Shown: positions 1 through 5,398 of the stretch, piece after piece
Numbering within the stretch: position 1 is the first letter of the stretch
Layout of the letters: every line of letters begins with the position of its first letter
Source: Pedobacter sp.
GTDB lineage: Bacteria; Bacteroidota; Bacteroidia; Sphingobacteriales; Sphingobacteriaceae
Direction: 5' to 3'
Assembly (NCBI GenBank): GCA_030149995.1
Contig: JASLGV010000126.1
Coordinates: 1 to 5,552, forward strand
Length of the DNA stretch: 5,552 nucleotides
Position numbers and translations under genes: made by a program
The notes under the pieces: generated by a model
What the model was told of the DNA's origin: nothing
What the model saw: the letters and a program-made list of their open reading frames with translations, nothing else
Database searches by the model: none

Positions 1-942
1 GCGTAGAAACTGTTCCCAACTAAGGCTTTGCGGATTTATTTTACGGCTCCATTGTAAATCGCGGTCTTTACCAAAATACCCATATTCTACGGCATATTCA
101 GCCATGCCCAAAAGCTCGCCGATTAAAAGTTCGTTGGCAGCAAAGCCGGGGAAGTGATGCAGCAGTTCTTCTTTTGTAAAAGCAGAACGGTATACGGCTT
201 TTTTACCGGTAACGCGTACAAATGTATCGACCATTTCCTGTGCTGAAATAACATCGCCGATTACGGGCAATGACTCACCGGCGTATAATTCAGGGTTGGA
301 AAAGATTTCTAAAACAGCTGGTCCGGTGGCCGTAAGGGGATCTACAAAAGGGGCTGCAAAATCTTTGGGTAAATAAATTGGAAATACAAGGGTATCCTTT
401 TCCATATATGGGGTATAAAATTCCATCAGGTTGGTATAAAAGAAAGCCATGTAGATAAAAGAACTTGTAACAGGCAGGGTGCGGATGTATGTTTCAATTT
501 CTGCTTTATCGGTAAAGTGGGGGGCAAACTTTTTTCCAGCGGTAATCTTATCTACATTTTCCAGGCTGCTGAAAATAATTTGCTGTACGCCGGCTTCAAC
601 AGCTGCATCTGCGAGTTGTTTACCCAATTCCACTTCGTGGCTGTGCAAAGGATCAACACTTGGGGTCATAATAAAAACCCCGTGAGAGCCTTTAAAAGCT
701 TCTGTAAACTCCTTTTTATATCCGGGATCCAGCGGTATACTGACCAGCTCGGCACCTTGCTTAATTAAATCTTGTGCTTCCGGCGAGTTGATGCGGCGGG
801 TAATGCCGCGCACACGGAAATGCTTGCTGGCCAGCAGTGTTTGTGCAGCACTGAGGCCTTGTTTACCCAATACGCCGGCAATGGTAATAAGTGGTTTATC
901 CTGCTGGTTAATGCCTTCTTGTTTATTTAAATTGCTTGTCAT
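1..942 (-). CDS. NmrA-family NAD(P)-binding oxidoreductase (3' end cut by window edge)
   Basis: Reading the minus strand from the ATG at 942 gives 314 codons with no stop before base 1, so only the C-terminus is missing. Family members are usually about 290-320 residues, so probably few residues are lost. The N-terminus holds a Rossmann nucleotide-binding loop, ITIAGVLGKQG (residues 19-29, G23xxG26xxG29), after a roughly 16-residue polar lead. QLADAAVEAGVQQIIFSSLENV (residues 110-130 region) is the typical NmrA 'aGV..ii.SS' strand, and PHFTDKAEIETYIR (141-154) is the conserved HF..K segment. There is no YxxxK, as expected for NmrA/HSCARG-like atypical SDR proteins. Some are quinone reductases (E. 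coli QorB/YtfG) and others are NADPH sensors; the substrate here cannot be read. It is cytosolic, with no signal peptide or membrane segment. It is transcribed divergently from the HxlR regulator at 1055, the same arrangement as ytfG/ytfH, which suggests control by that regulator. The family call is firm; the quinone role is inference. Confidence 0.9.
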   Translation of the reverse strand, partial: MTSNLNKQEGINQQDKPLITIAGVLGKQGLSAAQTLLASKHFRVRGITRRINSPEAQDLIKQGAELVSIPLDPGYKKEFTEAFKGSHGVFIMTPSVDPLHSHEVELGKQLADAAVEAGVQQIIFSSLENVDKITAGKKFAPHFTDKAEIETYIRTLPVTSSFIYMAFFYTNLMEFYTPYMEKDTLVFPIYLPKDFAAPFVDPLTATGPAVLEIFSNPELYAGESLPVIGDVISAQEMVDTFVRVTGKKAVYRSAFTKEELLHHFPGFAANELLIGELLGMAEYAVEYGYFGKDRDLQWSRKINPQSLSWEQFLR

Positions 943-987
943 GATTTCGTTTATTTATGTGAATTTTTTTAACTATAAAAATTATAG

Positions 988-1018
988 TTGCAAACTTATT
1001 TATAGTTGTATAAGTTTG
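988..1018 (+). promoter_or_regulatory. Candidate Bacteroidota promoter for the HxlR regulator gene
   Basis: TAAGTTTG at 1011-1018 matches the Bacteroidota -7 consensus TAnnTTTG exactly. A TTG at 988-990 lies 20 bp upstream, where the -33 element is expected. Transcription would start near 1023-1026, giving a leader of about 30 nt before the ATG at 1055. The start site is estimated from the consensus, not measured. Confidence 0.6.
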
Positions 1019-1021
1019 CAA
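991..1021 (-). promoter_or_regulatory. Candidate Bacteroidota promoter for the NmrA gene
   Basis: On the minus strand TAAGTTTG runs from 998 to 991 and a TTG from 1021 to 1019, again 20 bp apart. This mirrors the plus-strand promoter within the same palindrome. The expected start is around 983-986, giving a leader of about 42 nt to the ATG at 942. Because the two promoters share the same bases, polymerase could hardly occupy both at once. Confidence 0.6.
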
Positions 1022-1054
1022 TAACTATCCTGATGGATAGCTTGATTAAACGAT

Positions 1055-1435
1055 ATGGACATAGAATGTAAAAGTGACTTTATAAAAGTTAACGATAAAT
1101 TATATCCTTGTACGGTGAGTGTTGCCATGGATCTGATTGGCGGAAAGTGGAAGGCCGTTATTTTGTACCACTTAAAGGATGCGGATAAACGGTATAATGT
1201 ACTCAGAAAAGAAATGCCCGGTGTTACGGAAAGAACGCTGAGCTTACAGTTAAAGCAACTGGAAGAGGATGGGCTTATTTTGAGACAGGTTTATGGTGAA
1301 AAACCACCGATTAAGGTTGTTTACAGTCTAACGGATTTTGGTAAATCCTGCATTCCTTTGCTGGAGGCCATTACCGACTGGGGCAATCAGGTAGCTGTAG
1401 AAAAGGGCGAATTTATAAACAGCAAGGGGGCTTAA
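1055..1435 (+). CDS. HxlR-family winged-helix transcriptional regulator
   Basis: This is a 126-residue DNA-binding protein. The HxlR core begins at AMDLIGGKWK (residues 24-33). The helix-turn-helix follows, with RYNVLRKEMPGVTERTLSLQL (46-66) including the recognition helix, and then the wing, LEEDGLILRQVYG (69-81) to VVYSLTDFGKS (88-98). The C-terminal dimerisation helix is LLEAITDWGNQ (102-112). Cysteines sit at 5, 19 and 99. Cys19, 13 residues before Trp32, lies close to the redox-active N-terminal Cys of YodB-type members, although the order here is YPC rather than CP. The family includes sensors of quinones, diamide, hypochlorite and formaldehyde; the inducer here is unknown. The ATG at 1055 gives the usual family length and follows an A-rich leader with no Shine-Dalgarno sequence. 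It is divergent from the NmrA gene and lies 33 bp before the ATP-grasp gene, with which it is probably co-transcribed. Autoregulation through the 988-1021 dyad is likely. Confidence 0.92.
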   Translation: MDIECKSDFIKVNDKLYPCTVSVAMDLIGGKWKAVILYHLKDADKRYNVLRKEMPGVTERTLSLQLKQLEEDGLILRQVYGEKPPIKVVYSLTDFGKSCIPLLEAITDWGNQVAVEKGEFINSKGA

Positions 1436-1468
1436 ACTGCCATCATTCTAAAAATAAAAAGTATAAAC

Positions 1469-2338
1469 ATGAAAATTGCATTTGTAGGTTACCAGGTACA
1501 GGAAAAATATTTAGCAGGCATTGGCCACGATGAAGACGCCGACTTACTGGGGTTTCTTAGAGAGAAGGGGCTGGATGTCAGGGCGGTTATATGGAACGAT
1601 GAACAGGTTGACTGGAAAAGCTTTGAGGTAGTGGTAATTAAATCTCCCTGGGATTACCACGAAAACATCGGGGCATTTAATAATTGGTTAAACAGGCTGG
1701 CTGCATTGAAAATCAGGGTGCTGAACCCGGTAGATGTTGTTCAATGGAACAGCAATAAACATTACCTAAGTAAGATTGCTGAAAAGGGATTGCCCATTAT
1801 CCGGTCGGAATATGCAGTGAAGGGATCTTCGTTTGGTGCAGATTTCTTTCAGCTGCTGGACAGTGATAAGCTGGTTGTAAAACCTTGCATCAGTGCGGGT
1901 GCCAAAAACACCCTGATTGTAGACCGGGAAAATTTTAACGAAAAGGCAGCGGCTATAAATATATTGTTACAGGAAGAGGATTACCTGGTACAGCCCTTTA
2001 TAACGGAAATAAAAAATGGAGAATGGTCCTTTTTATTCTTTAACGGAGTGTACAGCCATTGTGTATTGAAAACACCTAAACCAGATGATTTTAGGGTGCA
2101 GCACCATTATGGCGGCAGGGTTACTTACCCAACACCCGATGCGGCATTTATTAATCAGGCCCGTGCTTATTTAAATACCATTCCCGGTGAAACGCTCTAT
2201 GCACGTGTTGACGGGGTTCTGCGTAACGGAACTTTTGAACTGATGGAACTGGAGCTTATTGAGCCGTACTTATTTTTAAATAGCAACCCTGCGTTACTGG
2301 AAAATTATTACAAGGCGTTGCTGGCAAGGATTGCTTAA
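1469..2338 (+). CDS. ATP-grasp protein, DcsG / glutathione-synthetase-like
   Basis: This is a 289-residue soluble protein with no signal peptide. Segments I recognise from the DcsG-like ATP-grasp family occur in the right order. They are IKSPWDYHEN (57-66, the pre-ATP-grasp domain), LNPVDVVQWNSNKHYL (85-100), the ATP-lid strand KLVVKPCISAGAKNT (134-148), the adenine-side LVQPFITEIKNGEWSFLFFNG (173-193), KTPKPDDFRVQ (201-211) and YARVDG (244-249). The metal-binding end is MELELIEPYLFL (259-270), with E262 and E265. These enzymes join a carboxylate to an amine or similar nucleophile through an acyl-phosphate. DcsG itself closes the cycloserine ring, while most homologues have no known substrate. 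The length is normal and the key acidic and lysine residues look intact, so it should be active. It follows the HxlR gene by 33 bp with no terminator between, implying one transcript and perhaps redox- or electrophile-linked expression. The fold is secure; the reaction is not. A thiol-peptide or amino-acid ligase is one possibility. Confidence 0.85.
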   Translation: MKIAFVGYQVQEKYLAGIGHDEDADLLGFLREKGLDVRAVIWNDEQVDWKSFEVVVIKSPWDYHENIGAFNNWLNRLAALKIRVLNPVDVVQWNSNKHYLSKIAEKGLPIIRSEYAVKGSSFGADFFQLLDSDKLVVKPCISAGAKNTLIVDRENFNEKAAAINILLQEEDYLVQPFITEIKNGEWSFLFFNGVYSHCVLKTPKPDDFRVQHHYGGRVTYPTPDAAFINQARAYLNTIPGETLYARVDGVLRNGTFELMELELIEPYLFLNSNPALLENYYKALLARIA

Positions 2339-2495
2339 ATAAGCTTCTTAAAACGGGGCAAAACGGCCCTTGGATAAGGATTTGTAAGATGGTAACCTGT
2401 AATACAGCAGCAGTATTTGGCCGCACATTAAATTTATCACCTGCTTTTTAGTTTGGCTCTTTTATCTTTTCTGAAATAAATGGTAAATTGCTTGT

Positions 2496-3143
2496 ATGCA
2501 GGCAATTCTATCTAACCATGTTTATGGAGACGAAATACTAAAAATACTTCTATCCATTGTTTGTGGGAGTATTCTGGGTTTGGAGCGCGAAATCAGGGGT
2601 AAATCGGCGGGTTTCCGCACCTTGGCCCTGATCTGTTTTGGCTCTACCATCTTTACCATCTGCTCTTACTTGTTGGGGGTAGAGGATAACCGCGACCGGA
2701 TTGCGGCCAATATTATAACGGGCGTTGGTTTTCTGGGTGCCGGGGTTATCTTCCGGAACAGTATTAATGTTTCAGGTATTACAACGGCTGCTTCCATCTG
2801 GATTTCTGCTGCAATTGGCATGCTGGTGGGATTGGGTCAATTTACGCTGGCGGGTCTTTCTGTAGTATTGTCTTTATTTATTTTGTTTGCCATGGATTTT
2901 TTGCAATTCTGGATTGATGATCGTTTTCAGCACCGGGAATACCGAATTAAAATCGAGGATAAGATGGATGTAGATGAACTTTGCAGGCACATTACCTTAA
3001 TGGGCCTGCGCTTTAACAACCTTAAAGTTTCGCGTAGTGAAGACCAGATTATCAATCTTGAAGTAAGGGGAAGGGGAGAACGGCTGGAAAAGTTTAACAA
3101 CTGGTTGCTCGATCAAAAGCGCATAGGCTCGTTCGACTGGTAA
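2496..3143 (+). CDS. MgtC/SapB-family inner-membrane protein
   Basis: This 215-residue protein has five hydrophobic segments at roughly 13-29, 43-60, 68-87, 97-114 and 117-138. A soluble C-terminal domain (about 147-215) looks like the ACT-type tail of MgtC relatives. Signature stretches are SILGLEREIRGKSAGFRT (25-42), DRIAANIITGVGFLGAGVIF (67-86) and GITTAASIWISAAIGMLVGLG (94-114), all close to the family consensus. MgtC aids growth in low magnesium and inside macrophages of pathogens, apparently by modulating F1Fo-ATPase or other membrane partners rather than by transporting Mg2+. SapB/YhiD-type members in environmental bacteria are largely uncharacterised. The ATG at 2496 lies just before the first membrane helix and gives a normal length. 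The 157 bp upstream hold no clear terminator and no exact TAnnTTTG promoter; the nearest match, TTAGTTTG at 2448-2455, has one mismatch and no TTG at the right distance. The DUF2252 gene follows by 16 bp, so the two are probably one operon. Confidence 0.92.
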   Translation: MQAILSNHVYGDEILKILLSIVCGSILGLEREIRGKSAGFRTLALICFGSTIFTICSYLLGVEDNRDRIAANIITGVGFLGAGVIFRNSINVSGITTAASIWISAAIGMLVGLGQFTLAGLSVVLSLFILFAMDFLQFWIDDRFQHREYRIKIEDKMDVDELCRHITLMGLRFNNLKVSRSEDQIINLEVRGRGERLEKFNNWLLDQKRIGSFDW

Positions 3144-3159
3144 TTTAAATACAAGGAAT

Positions 3160-4359
3160 ATGGCTACTGTTGCTGAACGAATTGAAAAATTTAATGCTCC
3201 GTTGCTTCCAGATATGGTGCAGTTGAAGTACCAAGCGATGAAGCAAAACGTTTTTCGCTTTTTTAGGGGTACGTGCCATCTGTTTTACGAGGATTTGCAT
3301 CGGGTTAAAGATTTCCCTTCCTCGCCACCTGTTTGGATTTGCGGCGATTTGCACCTCGAAAATTTTGGAAGCTTTAAAGGCAACAACCGTTTGGTTTATT
3401 TTGATCTGAACGATTTTGACGAGTCTATGCTGGCACCTGTAAACTGGGAACTGGCCCGGATTTTAACCAGCATTTACGTGGCTTTTGGGGTGCTTAAATT
3501 TAAAGCCAGCCTGGCCGGTGAAATGGCAAAACTATTCTTAACAACCTATACCGGTTACTTAAAAACAGGAAAGGCGCTGAGTGTTGATCCACGGACAGCA
3601 AAGGGTATTGTGCGGACATTTTTGAACAACATTAAAAAAAGAACGGAGAAAGAACTGGTTAAAAAAATAAGTGGCTCAGCTGGAAAGAAACCGGGGATTA
3701 AGATTGACCATGTACTGCATTTTAAGTTGAAACCGGGCTTAAAAAAAGCATTAGCAGAACATGTAAACAGGCGGTTGGCCGAAGAGAAATCGTGGATCAG
3801 TAATTACACCGTTAAAGATGCGGCTTTCCGGGTTGCGGGCACGGGGAGCATTGGCCTAAAACGGTATATGTTTCTTTTACAACATCGAAAGGACAAGGAT
3901 TCCTTTTTATTAACCGAGCTCAAACAAGCCACGGTATCTTCGCTGGCGCCTTATAACAAAATACCACAACCTGCCTGGCCTTCTGATGCGGAACGGGTAA
4001 TTAAAACCAAGTACCGGATGCAGAACATCTCGCCCTACCTGTTGAGTACAACCACTTTTAAGGGAGATGACTATGTTTTTCAGGAGCTGCAGCCTTATGC
4101 TGATAAAATTAATTTTGAACTTCTCAAAGAGGATGTAAAGGATTTAAAAACCGTACTGACCGATATGGCCATTTTAACCGCTTCTGCTCAATTGCGGAGC
4201 AGCGGTATGGATGGATCGGCCATAAACGATCAGTTAACGGCCTTTGCGGCCGATACCAGCTGGCAAAAGCCCTTGCTGTTGTATGCCAAAAGATATGCGG
4301 GGCAGGTAAAAAAAGACCATCAGGCATATGTGCGCTCAGGCGCCCAAAAAATCGCTTAA
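3160..4359 (+). CDS. DUF2252 (kinase-like fold) protein
   Basis: This 399-residue soluble protein matches DUF2252/COG4320. The N-terminal block is KQNVFRFFRGTCHLFYEDL (28-46), then WICGDLHLENFG (59-70) and FDLNDFDES (81-89), followed by the helix APVNWELARILTS (92-104). The GDLHLENFG and DFDE elements resemble the catalytic and metal-binding loops of aminoglycoside-phosphotransferase/protein-kinase-like enzymes. A lysine-rich insertion spans about 155-200. Later comes a glycine loop, RVAGTGSIGLKRY (224-236), then LLTELKQA (250-257) and VFQELQPYADKINFE (306-320). No DUF2252 member has a well-established substrate to my knowledge. The tail motif, usually LA.AHARSG in relatives I know, reads ASAQLRSSG (341-349), so the His is Gln here. 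At 399 residues it is at the short end of the family. It starts 16 bp after the MgtC-family gene; AAGGA at 3153-3157 is too close to the ATG to be a normal Shine-Dalgarno. Co-transcription suggests a membrane or ion-stress link, which is inference only. Confidence 0.88.
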   Translation: MATVAERIEKFNAPLLPDMVQLKYQAMKQNVFRFFRGTCHLFYEDLHRVKDFPSSPPVWICGDLHLENFGSFKGNNRLVYFDLNDFDESMLAPVNWELARILTSIYVAFGVLKFKASLAGEMAKLFLTTYTGYLKTGKALSVDPRTAKGIVRTFLNNIKKRTEKELVKKISGSAGKKPGIKIDHVLHFKLKPGLKKALAEHVNRRLAEEKSWISNYTVKDAAFRVAGTGSIGLKRYMFLLQHRKDKDSFLLTELKQATVSSLAPYNKIPQPAWPSDAERVIKTKYRMQNISPYLLSTTTFKGDDYVFQELQPYADKINFELLKEDVKDLKTVLTDMAILTASAQLRSSGMDGSAINDQLTAFAADTSWQKPLLLYAKRYAGQVKKDHQAYVRSGAQKIA

Positions 4360-4400
4360 TACCGTTGTGGTCTTCGGGCTTGCTTGGGCCTCTATCCGGG

Positions 4401-5285
4401 TTATAAAAATAGTTTTCCTTCCATTACCACCACCGATGATCCGCTTACCCAGATGCCCGTTTCTGTAACATTAACCTCTATAATGGAGAGCTGGTTTACA
4501 TAAGTTCCCTGTAAAATACGGTAATCGCGGTTTTTTTCAATATATCCCAGTATTTCCAGGTAGCCAGCCAGCGGGCCAGCTGCTGTTCCCGTAGCGGGAT
4601 CTTCGTCAATGCCAATACTTGGATTGAAAAACCTCGATTCTGCAAGTATTTCATCATCGGGTAGATTCGTAGTAAACAGGTAGCAGCCTTCAAACCCGAA
4701 TTTTTCGGAAGCTTTTTTTAGCAGTACTTTATTTAACACAGCTTTTTTAAGCGTTTCTACATCCTTAACGGGTACCATCAGGTGGGACACTTCTGTTTGT
4801 ACGCGGTTTATGTTCCAGTTGTTTAACTGTAAATCGTTCGCATCTAATCCGGTTGCAGCCGATATTACCCCGGGGGGTACAGTACCCAATATCCGGGCGG
4901 GTTGCTGTTTCATCCCAACATAAGGTAAACCTTGTTTGCAGCTTATTTTTAAGGGAATAGGTATGTCTTTTATTTTTACGTGCGGCACTCCCTCGGCATC
5001 CTTAAAAAGATTGCAGTTTTGCAGCAGAACCAGGCAAACGGCGCCGAGTAAATTATGACCGGCTCCGGCCACCTCAAATTTGGCAGGTGTAAAAGACCGT
5101 ACGCGGAGTGTCTTTTCTTGTTCATCCTGATAAATAAAGGAAGTTTCTGAATAGCCAAATTCCCTGGAAATATCGTGATATTGCTGTAGGCTCAAAGGTT
5201 GCGGGGTATAGACCACGGCCAGCTGGTTGCCTTTATATCTCTGACTGGTAAATACATCCAGTACGTAGTAATTGAGTGTGTTCAT
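4401..5285 (-). CDS. PhzF-family isomerase/epimerase-like protein
   Basis: This is a 294-residue protein read from the ATG at 5285 to the TAA at 4403-4401, a normal PhzF length. The family has two similar halves with the diaminopimelate-epimerase fold. The N-terminal half shows YYVLDVFTSQRYKGNQLAVV (6-25), REFGYSETSF (41-50) with Glu47 matching the catalytic Glu45 of PhzF, and RSFTP..FEVAGAGHNLLGA (63-82). The C-terminal half has the hallmark FFNPSIGIDEDPATGTAAGPLAGYL (219-243). PhzF isomerises dihydro-3-hydroxyanthranilate in phenazine synthesis, but most homologues, including this one with no phz neighbours, act on unknown small molecules. Two details differ from the common FTP..EV...GHpTLG pattern: one extra residue between FTP and EV, and Leu79 in place of the usual Thr after GH. 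It runs convergent to the DUF2252 gene, 41 bp apart, and divergent from the HxlR gene at 5399, which probably controls it. Confidence 0.92.
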   Translation of the reverse strand: MNTLNYYVLDVFTSQRYKGNQLAVVYTPQPLSLQQYHDISREFGYSETSFIYQDEQEKTLRVRSFTPAKFEVAGAGHNLLGAVCLVLLQNCNLFKDAEGVPHVKIKDIPIPLKISCKQGLPYVGMKQQPARILGTVPPGVISAATGLDANDLQLNNWNINRVQTEVSHLMVPVKDVETLKKAVLNKVLLKKASEKFGFEGCYLFTTNLPDDEILAESRFFNPSIGIDEDPATGTAAGPLAGYLEILGYIEKNRDYRILQGTYVNQLSIIEVNVTETGIWVSGSSVVVMEGKLFL

Positions 5286-5313
5286 GGTTGGTTTTCAGTT
5301 GATTAACTATCTG

Positions 5314-5342
5314 TAAAATTAGCAGGCTGCCTGTTTAATTTA
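5314..5342. promoter_or_regulatory. Imperfect dyad in the PhzF/HxlR divergent region
   Basis: TAAAATTAGCAGG (5314-5326) and CCTGTTTAATTTA (5330-5342) pair at 10 of 13 positions around a 3-bp centre. The site lies in the 113-bp gap between two divergent starts, close to the PhzF side. That position suits an operator for the HxlR regulator at 5399. Its sequence differs from the 988-1021 dyad, so the two regulators would have different sites. Binding is inferred from position and symmetry only. Confidence 0.4.
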
Positions 5343-5347
5343 CCATG

Positions 5348-5385
5348 GGTTAACAAAAGGTAACCGGTAGCATTGGGGTAACTAT
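5348..5385. repeat. GGTAAC half-site cluster upstream of the second HxlR gene
   Basis: GGTTAAC (5348-5354) and GGTAACC (5359-5365) form a near-perfect inverted repeat (6 of 7 pairs) around AAAA's edge. GGTAAC then recurs at 5377-5382, exactly 18 bp after its first copy at 5359. The last copy runs into TAACTAT (5379-5385), a heptamer also present at 5304-5310 and at 1022-1028 in the other divergent region. These are candidate regulator contacts; nothing in the sequence proves use. Confidence 0.4.
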
Positions 5386-5387
5386 AT

Positions 5388-5395
5388 TATATTTG
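5388..5395 (+). promoter_or_regulatory. TATATTTG, -7-like element very close to a start codon
   Basis: TATATTTG matches TAnnTTTG exactly but ends only 3 bp before the ATG at 5399, and no TTG lies 19-21 bp upstream of it. If it is used, the transcript would begin at or next to the ATG and be leaderless or nearly so. It may instead be a chance match in AT-rich DNA, with the true promoter further upstream. Confidence 0.3.
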
Positions 5396-5398
5396 AAT

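Larger units (their letters stand above)
988..1021. promoter_or_regulatory. Perfect inverted repeat, candidate HxlR operator
   Basis: TTGCAAACTTAT (988-999) and ATAAGTTTGCAA (1010-1021) are exact reverse complements, separated by the 10-bp spacer TTATAGTTGT. HxlR regulators are dimeric winged-helix proteins that bind dyads between themselves and a divergent target, so this is the natural operator for the product of the gene at 1055. The dyad overlaps both candidate promoters completely, so bound protein would shut off both genes. The symmetry is seen directly; protein binding is inferred. It is not a terminator: there is no flanking T-run and it lies between two divergent starts. Confidence 0.7.
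971..1028. repeat. Cluster of AACTATAA half-sites around the palindrome
   Basis: AACTATAA (971-978) and TTATAGTT (982-989) form a perfect 8-bp inverted repeat with a 3-bp gap. TTATAGTTG recurs in direct orientation at 982-990 and 1000-1008, 18 bp apart. A partial copy, TAACTAT, lies at 1022-1028. The copies flank and interleave with the 12-bp dyad. They may be additional regulator contacts or simply AT-rich promoter DNA. The repetition is seen directly; the function is not known. Confidence 0.5.

Noticed and set aside
479..1024. Plus-strand open frames at 479-685, 517-768 and 788-1024
   Set aside because: They lie antisense to the well-supported NmrA gene, lack family motifs, and the last one runs into the divergent promoter region.
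2355..2370. GGGC-AAAACG-GCCC hairpin after the ATP-grasp gene, as a terminator
   Set aside because: It has only a 4-bp stem and no T-run follows. The AAAACGG direct repeat (2350, 2360) explains part of the symmetry.
2397..2417. CTGTAATACAG palindrome and AATAC...GTATT inverted repeat upstream of the MgtC gene, as an operator or riboswitch
   Set aside because: The arms are only 5 bp and there is no other riboswitch-like structure; chance is likely in 157 bp.
2448..2455. TTAGTTTG as the promoter of the MgtC-DUF2252 operon
   Set aside because: It has one mismatch to TAnnTTTG at the key A, and no TTG lies 19-21 bp upstream.
3153..3157. AAGGA as a Shine-Dalgarno for the DUF2252 gene
   Set aside because: Only 2 bp separate it from the ATG, too close for normal use, and other genes here have no Shine-Dalgarno.
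3145..3354. Minus-strand open frame over the start of the DUF2252 gene
   Set aside because: It is antisense to the conserved RG...GDLHLENFG block and has no recognisable motif.
4124..4327. Minus-strand open frame inside the DUF2252 gene
   Set aside because: It is a shadow frame with low-complexity Arg/Pro content and overlaps the conserved C-terminal part of the real gene.
4360..4400. Bidirectional terminator between the convergent DUF2252 and PhzF genes
   Set aside because: I found no stable stem with flanking T/A runs in these 41 bp.
4496..5158. Alternative minus-strand frames at 4496-4693 and 4976-5158
   Set aside because: Both lie in another frame of the intact PhzF gene and show no family features.
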